This document shows, piece after piece, positions 1 through 11,029 of a stretch of DNA of 64,000 nt. Where the stretch lies: contig OX359245.1 in assembly GCA_947179485.1 (NCBI GenBank), forward strand, positions 76,867,067-76,931,066. Direction: 5' to 3'. How positions within the stretch are numbered: the stretch's first letter is position 1; each line of letters opens with the position of its first letter. Source of the stretch: Allacma fusca. Taxonomy: Eukaryota; Arthropoda; Collembola; Symphypleona; Sminthuridae. The position numbers were made by a program, and so were the translations under genes. The notes beneath the pieces were generated by a model. The model saw nothing but the letters and a program-made list of their open reading frames with translations, made no database searches and was not told the origin of the DNA.

Positions 1-642
1 TGTACTAGATATTATCCTGATTTTTAGGCTATTAGTTTAGTCTTACAATAAATAGAGTTAAATTAAATCAAATAGAGGAAAAATCCAATTATGGGATATT
101 TTCAAAAGCATTAGACAGCTGGATAATCCGTATTTACTTTAAATCCAATAATGACCGATTTTCTGACAGTAAGCTAATCTATAAGCAAGGAAGTGTGATT
201 ACTAATCCAAATTTGCCAGAATGAAAGAAACAAATACTTGAGTTCTTTTTTATTGAAATAACTGTACAAATTATGCAATCAAATATACGTTTGAAATTGA
301 GAAACCAACAAATAAATTAGTACGTTGTGCGGAATTCAAATTATTTCTAATCAGACGCTTTCATGGTGTTTTCACACCTCAAAAATCCAATTTGTTGAAT
401 TTCATTCCCTCGGAATTCGCCTGAATTCTCATGTAATCTTCTTGTGTATAATTTCCTTTGAATTCGATAAATTCAATACGTTCATTTATCAAAACTTCGT
501 TTATAAAATCACAAAATAAATTCAGTGTCGGTACTTTAGTAAGTCCAGCACTGAACGCGAAACATTACACACTGAAGTATAATTTTGCCATATACTTTAA
601 TAACCACTTCATATAAACTGTTAGCATCTAGCATGCACTGAC
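1..642. repeat. Segmentally duplicated spacer, copy 1 (with 36360-36910 and part of 23600-23850)
   Basis: No gene is seen. Base by base it resembles 36370-36910: shared landmarks are TTGCCAGAATGA, ACAAATACTTGAGTTC, the ACGCTTTCATGGTGTTTTC stretch and CACTGAACGCGAAA. The first 130 bases also resemble 23680-23830. In each copy it lies after a GR-like C-terminus (lost off the window edge here) and before an IR C-terminal piece, so it is part of a duplicated receptor block. The reading frame at 325-519 lies inside it and has no other support. Confidence 0.75.
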
Positions 643-2628
643 CAGTGCTGCGGACAAGTTCAAGTAGTACTTGAGTTTTCAAGTCAAGTTCAAGTCCAGG
701 TCAAGTTCAAGTTCAAGTAGGTAATTTTTTTACTTGAGTCATTCGTGGCAAGTTCAAGTACGTACTAAGCTTGACCTTGACATTCTAAGACAAGTCAGGT
801 TCAAGTATACAAGTAAGACAAATTTACTTGAACCTCAAGTCAAGTTCAGGGTCAAGTACAGTCGACTTTCTTTATAAATGACATCAATAAATCTCCCAAA
901 AAGTGACATTCTAAGGGAACGACGTTATAGAGGCACATAAAATAAATAACGTTTTAATTGCAAATTTTTCGTTTTTAGTTAAATTGGACTCATGTCTCGT
1001 TTCTTTGCAGACATATAGCACATACTATATGTCTATGCAGAATGAGAATATAAATAGTTAGTATTAATTAATAAATAATCATATTTTTCAAAGTTTGCAA
1101 AGCCACAAACACCGTCAACAACAAAGGTCAGGATTGAATAAAGTATTTCCTAAATCTCAATAAGACACTTGTCAGATCATTTACAAAAGTTTTCAAACAG
1201 TGAAAAATGTAATTCCGTTAAAACTATGAATATCAGTTCTTTACTGGATGAGAAAATAAATATAAAAGCTTAGAAATGTAGATTTTACTGGATGGGACTT
1301 CGTCAATGTCGTTAACCAAGCTTGCACATATATTTACAATAATACGGTCCTTCCAGTCTTTTATAACGTCGCTTTATAATAATCCAATGCAATAATTATA
1401 ATGAAATTGAAGCGTAAACAAACTTTTAAATGACAGCACCAGTATCTTATTTAGCTAGGTTTGACGATTTGTCAACGTCAACATGACGTTATAAGGGTAC
1501 GTTTTTCAACTTACGGCTACAAAAAAGCGACTTTATAAAGGAACTGACGTTATAACGAGTGACGCTATAAAGGTAGAAATTATCATATAATGTAGCTTGG
1601 GAGGAACCCATGATGACTTTATAGGGGGAATACCTTTATAGGGAGAGACGCTATAAGGAGAGTCGACTGTAATGGAAAGAAAAAACTTGACCATGAACTT
1701 CAGATTTAATGGTCAAGTTCAAGTAATTTTAGATTGCGCATGCGATTAAGAACGGAAGTAATTTAAAAATCCCAAACCTATTTCATGTCATGTTCAGGGT
1801 ATTTTGTTTGCGCAAGTCAGAAATCAAGTCCATTTGATGAAGGTTTTGTTTGCCTGACGTTGCTCATTGTTAATTGTTGCAGCGGCATATCCATGAAATG
1901 AAAGAATTATCTTGATAATTCATGTTGTGGCTTATAATTATTAGTTTCAACTTCAACTTGTGTAAAAAACTTCCAGTATAAAATGAGCTTGGATGGCCCT
2001 TTACAAAAAGCATTTAATAAACAAGTAATACTAGTTTACTTTATTAATTATCAAGTTAAGAGTAATGGTAATGCTCAAATAGGTATATGTATATATACAT
2101 ACATGAACATTAAATAAAACTCAACACCATGTAATGCTCGTCAGATACACAGTGAAATTCCGTTATAAGAGTTCAGCTTATAAGGAATGTATCGATATCA
2201 GAAATGAATTTGTTTGATCCCAACTTTCATTTACACAAAGATTTAGACGTCCTCATAAGGGAAATTCATTCATAAATTGTACAGTCCCATATATCGGACT
2301 TTGACTTTATTCGGAATACGCTCAAGGATGTCTTCAAAGGGTTTTAAATAAAAATAGTAATTAGTCAAAGTGTTTTCTGAATAGGTTTGGTTTTCAAGTC
2401 AGGTTCAAGTCATGGTCAAGTCAAGTTCAAGTCAAGTTTGGAACTGTGGCTACTTGATCAAGTTGGGATCTTAAAAAATTTACTTGATTTTTTGAACTTG
2501 ATAAGTCAAGTAATTAAACGAACGCGAGTTATCAAGTTCAGGTTGTGTCTTGAAAATTACTTGAAGTTTCGTGGTCAAGTCAAGTTCATGGTCAAGCTTT
2601 GAAATTACTTGACCCGATCGCAGCACTG
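643..2628. mobile_element. Non-autonomous hAT-like element, CAAGT-word family, with nested pogo-like insert
   Basis: Ends are inverted repeats: CAGTGCTGCG at 643-652 and CGCAGCACTG at 2619-2628. It is flanked by an imperfect 8-bp duplication, GCACTGAC (635-642) and GCTTTGAC (2629-2636). The paralogous block near 36905-36920 has a single GCACTGAC followed directly by TAG, matching what follows the right end here, so that copy preserves the empty site. About 200 bp inside each end is packed with TCAAGT/ACTTGA words. No transposase is visible, so it must have been moved in trans. Frames such as 2387-2602 are translations of the word array and are not genes. Confidence 0.9.
859..1669. mobile_element. 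pogo/Tigger-like element nested in the hAT-like element
   Basis: Inverted ends CAGTCGACTTTC (859) and its complement ending GAGTCGACTG (1669) are flanked by TA on both sides (857-858, 1670-1671), the target of Tc1/mariner-pogo transposases. The interior contains many CTTTATA/ACGTTATA words, e.g. at 1540-1660. No transposase frame is visible. Confidence 0.75.
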
Positions 2629-2636
2629 GCTTTGAC

Positions 2637-3157
2637 TAGAAAAAATTGTGCAATCTAACCTGTTCGATAATTTTTTTATTTTCACGTTATAATTTGTGGT
2701 AAGATTTGCGTTCCGGGTGCTATGCAGGTGTCCTATTATGGCCTCATTCTAAATTTTGAGTTCAAAGCTCGACGGAAAGTCCCACAAGCAATTCAAATAT
2801 TTCTTCTCATACTGTGCAAGCAGAGCCCTTTGCGAGTCAAATTATTTTCGTTTAGTGGTGGTTCTCCATTTACTGGGTGTACTGCTTAAAAACAACGCGT
2901 GCAAGTTTTATGCTAATTCTTAGCACTTCGGAATTTCGTGTAATGTGCAAATGTTTTTGTTTTGATCAGAATAATCAAACTTTCCTACTTAGGAATGATA
3001 AATCTGTTCTCACATAAATTTCACTAGTGATTTAGTTTGTCATTAATTTCTTGTCAATTGAAAATTGAGTTAAATTACAATTAGACTCAAATTGATTTAC
3101 TCAGTCCAAAGATCCCACTGAAGATACAAAGTGTAAAAACCCACTTTTGGTTATATT
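2637..3157. repeat. Segmentally duplicated spacer, continuation of copy 1 (with 36911-37444)
   Basis: Resumes the block interrupted by the hAT-like element and matches 36911-37444 (for example TGCAATCT..CTGTTCGATAA, GCAGGTGTCCTATTA, GTTTAGTGGTGGTTC). No gene is seen. Confidence 0.75.
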
Positions 3158-3375
3158 CAAGGGACGTGTACTTTCTGGAATTTTGTGTTTGTGGGACAAA
3201 TGGACAAGAACTTACAATTCTGGATTTCGTAAACTTGTACGCGTTTATTTAAATAACGCCAGGAATGTAAAACGCTTGGAGACTTTTATTTTTGATAATT
3301 CTAATATTTCCGTTCTCTTATAGTTAATTGTTTATGGCTGGTTAGTTTCTTTGCCGTTCGTATTTGCAGCCCGAA
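3158..3375 (+). pseudogene. Ionotropic receptor C-terminal fragment
   Basis: Translates, with stops, to the end of the S2 ligand lobe and the last membrane helix (M3) of the IR at 27326-29595: a GILCLWDKWTR-like stretch, then LIVYGWLVSLP just before 3360. A TAG (3322-3324 region) and loss of the upstream domains make it a relic. Equivalent relics are at 24541 and 37445. Confidence 0.75.
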
Positions 3376-3444
3376 CCCGGCCAAAAACCCGGCCGGGTTC
3401 GCGCCGGCCCGAATCAAATAACCCGCTTCCGGACCCCACCTCTA
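3371..3444. repeat. GC-rich CCCGGCC word cluster, probable hAT end
   Basis: About 70 bp of CCCGGCC, GGGTTCG and CCCGCTTCC words in otherwise AT-rich DNA, reading on the complement from AGAGGTGGGGTCCGGAAGCG. It resembles a lone end of a word-array hAT element; no partner end was found. Confidence 0.4.
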
Positions 3445-3584
3445 ATTCAACTGCGATTCAACCACCAAACCTTTAAAATTCTGTCATTTTTGTGTTTAAT
3501 TCCATGAGAATTCGATACAAACGAGATTTTAACGAAATTCCATTTGGAAAATTTACTACACAATAATGTGTGTTTAATTTATGT
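3445..3584 (+). pseudogene. GR-like receptor N-terminal exon fragment, split by the CACTA-like element
   Basis: Matches the N-terminal exon at 32925-33075 (ACTGCGATTCAACCACCAAA, then ATTTACTACACAATAATGTG). It lacks about 25 bp present there, which breaks the frame. The rest of the same receptor resumes at 9582 beyond the inserted element. Confidence 0.75.
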
Positions 3585-4153
3585 CCCAGTCAGTCCAAAT
3601 ATATAGGATCTTATATGTAAAATCTACAGGATTAAAGTATGGGATATGCGGACGATATCTTAAATGATTCTACCATAGAAATCTATGCGATCATATGGGA
3701 TGTAATCTGATGCAGCATGAGAAATTGAAAATGCAAATCTGATGTTACTTGAGATTGTTCTTATAGGAAAATATAACCCATTGTCTGATGGGAATAACGT
3801 TACTGATGTATCCCGTGTGGCTATAATAAATTTCGGGTTTAAAAGTAAGCAAACCATGCAGCATAACGACATAACAACTTATAAAATTGTATTTATTCAC
3901 ACAGTTTAAATCATCACAAAAATTTAGACCGATTTTTAATTAGGATTTTTCAGAACTTTCAAAAGTTTTCTTGCATCGGAACAGATTCCACGAACACTGA
4001 ACTCAAATTTAATGAATGAAGCAGAACCTCTCTCTAAGCAGCATTCCTTTATCACGAACTCTAATAAAAAATCAGAATTACAAAAAAATAACCACAAGTT
4101 AGACAATACGTTAAAAATAATCTCAATTAAATCTGCATTCATAAAAAAGTTCT

Positions 4154-5604
4154 TTAAACCGAACGTTTTAAAGTGATGAATTTGGGAGGCAATGGTAGGC
4201 GGACTATGCCGGGCGTTGCAGAAGATTTTCGCCCATATACGGAATGATTTGCAATTTCCTCCACAGTAAAAATACCCGTTTGCTCCATCATGGCTCTCAA
4301 AAACTGAGAAGGACTGCCCCTATAACGGTCTCGTATACTTTCAACAAGAACTTTTGGAACCTTCACACCATTGTTAAATTCTTGGAGGTCTGTTTGATCA
4401 ACATATCTTGTCTCTGAAAATGAAAATAAATTCCGTATTTAAAACTTGCGACCTGAGAGTGAAGGCTCATATGATACATCTAAAAATATAATTATACAGA
4501 TTAAATGCTGCAAAAATATAGCTCATTATAATAGCTTACAAAATTAGCTTTAAATTTTGTAATTATAAATGTACAACCGAGTAGTTTTCCAGACAGAAAT
4601 TGATATATTATTATTCGATTGTACAAAGCGTAAGCTATGTATCTATATCTAGGTTGGGGGTATGTAAATATGTGTTATCTCTTTATCCTTTTGAGCAATG
4701 ACATCTGCAGCAGATGACGCCTCAAATGTATCACGCTCATCCTAGATTTGGCAAAAATCATAGAGGGATGAGAATATTGTTAGCATATCGTTGAATCTGA
4801 AAAGTTGTACAAATTGTATCGTTTCTAACCCCGAAATTAGATTCCGCGACTGGGCCATTTTGTTCCAAGTTTTCAGGAACAATTTCCAGATTTTGTTCAT
4901 TAAGACTTCGAATAACATCAAGTGCACCTTAGGGAACCTAAATTAACAAAACTAATTAACGAGCGAGTTTAATTCGACGTGGCGTATCCCTAAACTTACG
5001 GTTAATTTAATGCAATGTTTCTAAGCTGTTTGGACTTTTTTATACTCTGGCGTGGTGGATCCAAAACATTTTCGGATTCCTACGAGGTAGATACATTAAA
5101 TTCAACTCATATTTCGTTTTATTTTCGTCAGATAAATAGTGATCATAATTTTATCTAATCAAAATTAGTTAAATTATTGATAACATCTAATTGATACCGC
5201 ATCATTTGACAGAGCAGATCGACGCTTTCTCTTTTTTCCATTGATTTCAACTTCACAAAAAGACTGGTCACAAGCTTCTATAGCTAAAATTGCTGCCAGA
5301 CGCTCCATTTTGGATTTCTTTCCTTTAGTATAAACAATTTGATTAAATATTCGTGGAACCAAAAAGACAGAATTTCTGGAATTTACTTACTTATGAGCCT
5401 TCAAAAATAAATTGTAAAATGTTTGATAATTAAATCAGAACTGAAAACATGCAGGTACTCAACAATGTCTATTATTGTTGCTTTATCTTCGTCTCCAGTA
5501 TCTTCCCAAAAAACGAAGAGTTCAGATCCAATAGTATCTTGAACTGGTGGAAACGTTTTTGTATCATAGGCAATTATTTCAGCCTTCACTGTAGAATAAC
5601 TCAT
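4154..5604 (-). CDS. BEN-domain protein of the transposon (multi-exon, exact splice sites unsure)
   Basis: On the complement strand several coding blocks lie in order. About 5604-5440 gives a likely N-terminus starting MSYSTVKAEI, with an acidic WEDTGDEDKATIIDIV segment. About 5362-5180 holds VYTKGKKSKMERLAAILAI, the Y.KGK...AKIL pattern usual at the start of these proteins. About 4930-4750 is a linker. About 4420-4154 reads into a BEN-like fold: QFLRAMMEQTGIFTVEEIA, then SVYGRKSS and RLPLPPKFITLK. BEN domains bind DNA and protein. The gene is divergent from the transposase, so a shared central promoter region (5605-6207) is possible. I could not fix exon borders, and decay cannot be excluded because the partner transposase is broken. 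Confidence 0.55.
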
Positions 5605-6207
5605 CGTCAATATAATAAACACAATCGTATAATTTTTGAACTTTATATATTTCCAAATAATTTGTTGTTATAAAATTCTTCAATGTAATGTAAAAAACGA
5701 AATGCGCATTGACGTTCAACTGTTGTAATCTCCACTGTGCTTCTGAATAAAATGGCCGTTGCAAATATTCGGCAAGACCAAGACAGTACTCCCGCCATCA
5801 CGTTAAAGTATATCAAGGGCCAAAATGGTTGCAAGTCTTGAGCATCGTATACATTGATATTTGACTGCATATTTATTTCGTATTTAATTATTTGTACCAT
5901 ACATACAGTTGCACACAGCATACTGTCTTTAATACCTAACCATAAATTATACTGTAACATTGTATTTGGGGAATACAAACAAAGAACCAAAGTTGGGCTG
6001 AATAGCTGAATCAAACAGCGGGAACAGAACAAAAAATAATTGTTGAAAGTGCATATAGTTGTATTTATTTTACAAGGTGTTAGAACCAAGAATTATTAAA
6101 CAAATCTTTGTCTTCATTGACGATTGTTCGATTATTTAAAACCTGGCCAACGATTTAATTTAATTGACAAAATAATTCGATTACATTGTTTTGTAAATAT
6201 TTTCAAT

Positions 6208-8845
6208 ATGTCAAAAAGACTCAAATTCAAATCCACTATTCCAAGACAAACGTACTGGAGCCGGAAACACCGGGTAACTATTAATTAATCACTTAGCTGT
6301 ATAACCCCATTGTTTTGTAAAATGCATGAAAATTTATAGTAACATGAAATTAGACAGCTTCGAAGCAGTTAACTTTACTTGAAAATGTTGTTGTCAACGA
6401 ACCTGTGAACCAAGACGGAGCTATTTTAATGGGAGGTATGTGCCGAAAATTATATTAATTATTTTCCAGTTTATCGGATAACCACATATTTATTCCCGTG
6501 TTAATCATAAATACAATTATGTTTCAAAAGATCCTGAAAATTGGGAAATTTCCAGCATAAGTTCCGAAGATGAATCTTCCCAAGAATTTGGCTTCACACA
6601 TTCTTGAGTGAGAACCAAAATACGGGCCTTTCAGATATTTCAGAAACTTTTATTATGGATACGACTTAGAAATTTAATGAACCCGAAATTACTTGTGAAA
6701 AGGTTAGCAACCGATTCAGTTGATTCTTTACCTATGATTATAAATTATATTAACTTTTAATGTTACGATAAAAGAACTCGAGAGTATAATTTTAAGGGGC
6801 AGAGCAATTTTGTTTTAAACAAAGAAACTTCATATTAAATGCATTGAATGACATTATATAAAAAATCATTTATATCTTCAGATCTACGATGGATGTGCTT
6901 TAACGTTATCCGAGAGCATTGGATTAGTTTTTGCAAAGTGCACACAGCATAACTGGACAGTTGAATCCTTGGAGACTGTTTTATTGCTCATTAAGCTTCA
7001 TATGCCGAAATCTGTCAACTTTCCTACTACCAGAAAACAAGCTGAAAAGTTCTTACCATCAAAAAGGCATTGGATCAACAATATATATTATTGCAAGGAA
7101 TGTCATAACATTTTGGAAAATTTGTCTTGTACCAAATGTCAGAAAGGTTACGAAAACGGTGAAACACTTTGAAATAATCAGCTGATTTTTCAATTGGATG
7201 TGCGAAAGCAATTGGAGCTTCTTCTTTCATTAAAAATCGTCTGCCTCAGTCTGGAGAAAGGACTCCAAAAAAGATCCCAGAATGGAATCCTTGGGGGAAA
7301 ACTTGTTAAGGATTCTATACGAGCACTTGATATTACATTATGCATGAACACTGCCGGTGTCCCTCTATTTAGATCATCTGGAAATTCGCTCTGGCCAGTG
7401 CTTTTTGTAATTAATGAGCTCCCTTTGTATTTGAAAAAATTGTGCATTACTTGGGGCCATTTGGGTGGGAAAGAAGAAAATTGATCCTTTCTTAGTTTTC
7501 CCCAAAGTCATTGAAGATCTTAATTATCTGCAAACAATTCCATTATTTTGGACCGATTCTACTGGAGAACGCGTTTTCGTTGTTAACTGCTGTGTAGATT
7601 CGGTTGCCAGATGCATTCTTCAAGGACATACGCAATTCAACGGAGAGTACGGTTGCACCTTTTGCGAGCAAGAGGGGAAAATTGTCTAAAAAGGAAACGG
7701 GTTCACCCGTATTTATACTCATCAACAGCAAAACCGTCGCAATCATGAATTGTATGTTTCAAAAGTAATGCAATCAGTTTTCACTGGGAATAAAAACAGC
7801 GTCTGTGTTGCTTCTATTACACAACTTTGATATTGTGGATGGTTTTAGAGTGGATTACATGCACTGCGTTTTATTAGGCATTGTAAGAACGTTTCTTTTT
7901 ATTTGGTTAAGGAGCCCGGGGCTACCGTACTATTTAGGTTCTACCAGTGCTTTAATTAGTGAACGCTACGCTTTCATCAAAGTTCCAGACGAAGTGTCTC
8001 GTTTACCCCGTTCCCTTAGCGAAACAAAATATTGGAAGGCTTCCGAATACAAAACATGGTTATTTGTACTGCCAGTTATTCTCGATGGAATATTAGATGC
8101 AAAATTTTTAAATAATTTTTCATTGTTTTGTAACTTTATGCACAAGGTGCTCAGACCATTGGACCTAGCAATAGATTTAGTAAGTTTGGAAGCTCAAGTA
8201 ACTGAATTTATAACACTTTATGGTGTAGAATATTGTGTATATAATGTACACTTGCTTTCACATATGATTGACTGCATTAAAAATTGGGGCCCCGTTTACG
8301 ACAATTTGTGTTTTATTTTTGAAGACCTAAATTGGATGTTGAAAAACTGGGTGAAGAGTCCAAATGGAATTCCAATACAACTTGCTAGAAAATTTCTGTT
8401 GCAAATGGAACTTCAAAATATCGGAAAACAAAAGATGGAATACAACTCAGACTGCGCAAAACTATGTGGATGAAAGCATGGGAAAAATAAGTACGAAAAA
8501 TTTCAAATACTGGGTCCGTTCATTGATTGTTGTCAAGGTTCAAATTATCAGCAAGAAATTCGTTTACTTTGTCTAAAAGCTAAAACTATTATGAAAAGTT
8601 ATCAAGGTATAATTAAACACCATTTATTTAAATGTATAGATAGTGACAAGCGCACAAAAAATATTAAACACCTACCGGGTAGGGTTCTGTCTAAAATTAT
8701 CTGCTTTTTCAAAGTTCAATGCATTGCCTGGACTGAATATCAAATTTACATATTAAGGAAACATCGAAACCTCAGGACGAAAGTTCGACGGGTGTGGCAA
8801 TCCCGGGGTTATCTTAGCCAAATTTGTTTTAAATGGCTTAACTAA
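6208..8845 (+). pseudogene. Decayed CACTA/EnSpm-like transposase
   Basis: Starts at ATG 6208 (MSKRLKFKSTIPRQTYWSRK), like other members, but several stops and at least three frame changes follow (a TGA at 7170-7172; shifts near 7465 and 7690-7800). Recognisable parts in order are: a Cys-rich CKECHN...CTKCQKG finger near 7080-7150; GVPLFRSSGNSLWPVL near 7360, matching the DGLPL..SSNSQLWP catalytic block of the intact relative at 56864; GCTFCEQEGK near 7650; VDYMHCVLLGIV near 7850; and a C-terminal block, YGVEYCVYNVHLLSHMIDC, near 8220-8280. The 222-aa frame at 7805-8473 is the largest intact stretch. Confidence 0.8.
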
Positions 8846-8957
8846 CTCATATTTTTAAAAATAACAGTAATGATTATTTTAAATAATCGAAAAATCAATA
8901 CTTTCAATTTTTCAATTTTTATTGATTGTAATATGCAATATATTGAATGTTACTACT

Positions 8958-9061
8958 AGTATATCATTTGCCTGACGAAGAGTAAAAGCTCGAAACGTTG
9001 CTGCGAATAAAATATAAGCCTTGTATTAAAAAGTGAACCTCTACCCTTATTTAATATATTA
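8958..9061 (+). repeat. 104-bp Penelope-like or hammerhead-like tail, copy 1
   Basis: Nearly identical to 50076-50179. The core CTGACGAAGAG...CTCGAAACGTTG resembles the CUGANGA...GAAA core of small hammerhead ribozymes found in Penelope-like retroelements. It is followed by AATAAAATATAAGCC and ACCTCTACCCTTATTTAATA. It sits between the transposase end and the right terminus of the host element. Confidence 0.6.
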
Positions 9062-9581
9062 TCGTAACAAGTAATTCGATCTCGCCATTTAATAAAGTTA
9101 CTATAGTAAGTTCATTTGATATCATTCTGCCCATGAATTAAGAACATATAATATTTTCATTAATCCGAAATAATAAATACTTAGCAAAATTCGTATAATC
9201 TCGAAACCTATAAGATACTCACAACCACTTTCTCATGCTAAAATACAACAAGATCCTACGAGAAAAGTTCGGATTTGCGTTATTTTTTCTGTTTTTCTAT
9301 CCTATAGGAATCCAATAGTGTTTTTATGCTTGAGGTAGTATTCCCAATCTATAGGATTTTAATGAAAATGTCCTATAGTGCACCAGCTTGCGGGATGTGT
9401 GGCACCTAACGTATAGGATTTTGTAACAACTTCATATAGTCCTCTTGCTTATAAGATTCCCAGGCAAATTCTGACGAGCTGAATGATTTCTGCCAGATCC
9501 TGTATGACTTATGGGATTTCTGATACATTTTCTCACAGAACTTGTATCCTATAAGAAACCATACAGTTTCGAGTGACTGGG

Positions 9582-10085
9582 GTTCCCGCTTTTTCGCCTT
9601 CTTCAACGAATTTACCTTATGGAATGGAGTTTGTTTGAATCTGTGGAGCACATTTACTTCCCAAGCTGTATTTTTTTGCACTTTATTGGACTTCATTGAT
9701 TTTTCTGGAGGAAACCTATCTATTCTCTGGTATCATGGAAGAAATTTCTCAGACGCTTACAGAAGGTGGGTGTTTAATTTTGACTAAATATTTTAGTGTT
9801 ACAAGTCTCTTCCCTTATTTTCGCTTTACTAAAATTGCACACCACGAAATATTTCCATCAAATCATTATGATCAGTTTCTTTTTACCAATGCTAATTTTC
9901 AATTAAAAACATTTCAAAAATACTTATTTTATTACAAAATACATGGCAGGATCGTCCAATGATCTCTTGTCTCAGATCTTTTATTTTGTACCCATTAATG
10001 TTTTTGCTGAGTCCCTCAGCAAAATGTCTCCGGTTTTCTGTCAAGAGCCACAATTCAAATAAAGCCCATTCGCCCCATTTGCCTG
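9582..10085 (+). pseudogene. GR-like receptor body, continuation of the 3445 fragment
   Basis: Matches 33085-33165 followed directly by 34953-35445, so it also shows how the exon looks without the insertion present there. Readable blocks include TKYFSVTSLFPYFRFTKIAHH and a membrane segment near 9990. Frame changes and stops are frequent, and the last quarter, including the C-terminal exon, is absent. Confidence 0.75.
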
Positions 10086-11029
10086 AAATGTCAAATACGG
10101 GTCGGATGAATAGTTTGCGTGTACATTAAAAGTTTCGAATACTTCGGTGTTCATAAGCTGACATCAAGAAACTAATTTAATCGGTAGGGTTGAAATTATT
10201 GTTATTCATTTAGTAAATTAAGATGACTAATTGTAAGAATTTCTGAACGCATGTGTCATGTATTAAGTATTTATCATGAGTAAATGTCAGATGAGAAAAA
10301 GGAACTCAAACGCTGACTCTACAAGAACACACATGCAAGATGAGGAAACTTGACCGCGAGGACGGAACCATTCGCTGACACAGTAGGTAGTGTTAAATTA
10401 TTAAATAATAATACCCAGTGTTAAAACCAACTCAAGACTGTCTATAGAAGAAGAACTAAGAATTTCTGTGAGACATTGACATGATGAAATTATTGTTTAA
10501 CGTTTGAACTTTATTTTTATGTTTATCCGAATTGTTGTAAACTTGTACTACATTAATTGGTATAAATACCCGTGACTTTCGATTAATAAAGAACAGGCGA
10601 ATTCGAAGTTTAGTAAAGCTACATAAAAAAGAGAATAACGCCGCTTATTTCTTTATTTCAACATGTAGTAACAGCGGAATAACATTTAATTCGGGATTCG
10701 AAATGTAACACTCGTTATTAATTATGTTTCACTGCAGATGGTAACAGTGCAAAACTTTAGGGAGCACAGGATTGACAAAGTCTCATTATCGAAAAAAATC
10801 ATCATCGACATTAAAGACCTCTAATGTCAAAATCAATTTTTGTCTTTCCTTTATTGATTTGATAGCCAGTTTTGCATAGATTGTATCCTGGTGAATAGTT
10901 ATACTTGCTGTGTTGTTCTGGTTCCAGAGAAACTAATAAAATATTAATTAAATCGAAAACGAGTTATTTTTAATAAACCAAGTCATATTTTGTATTCGCT
11001 GTTGTTTTTGTTAACCTTTTCAATGCATT
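10086..11029. other. Spacer with a possible LTR-like stretch (10215-10665)
   Basis: Nothing coding is supported. At 10559-10600 TATAAATA is followed by ATTAATAAAGAACAG, and the stretch from TGTAAG at 10213 to CAACA near 10662 begins TG and ends CA, like a solo LTR. No matching flanking duplication or second copy was found, so this stays tentative. Confidence 0.25.

Larger units (their letters stand above)
3585..9581. mobile_element. CACTA/EnSpm-like element, 6.0 kb, with BEN gene and broken transposase
   Basis: Left end CCCAGTCAGTCCAAA (3585) and right end, read on the complement, CCCAGTCACTCGAAA (9581) form the inverted repeat. GT flanks both sides (3583-3584, 9582-9583), and the paralogous receptor at 33085-33090 shows the uninterrupted sequence with one GT. 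Subterminal TATAGGAT/ATCCTATA words are repeated at 3600-3780 and 9290-9560. It carries a BEN-domain gene leftward (4154-5604) and a decayed transposase rightward (6208-8845). Assignment to CACTA/EnSpm rests on the transposase motifs; the termini are not the canonical CACTA. Confidence 0.75.

Noticed and set aside
2148-2284. Third pogo-like MITE inside the first hAT-like element
   Set aside because: CACAGTGAAATTCCGTTATA on the left and a weak complement on the right, but the ends and TA flanks do not match well enough.
2387-2602. 71-aa frame rich in VKF
   Set aside because: Falls in the TCAAGT word array of the hAT-like element.
5643-6089. 148-aa complement-strand frame
   Set aside because: Low-complexity hydrophobic translation within the intergenic part of the 3585 element; no motif and no splice support.
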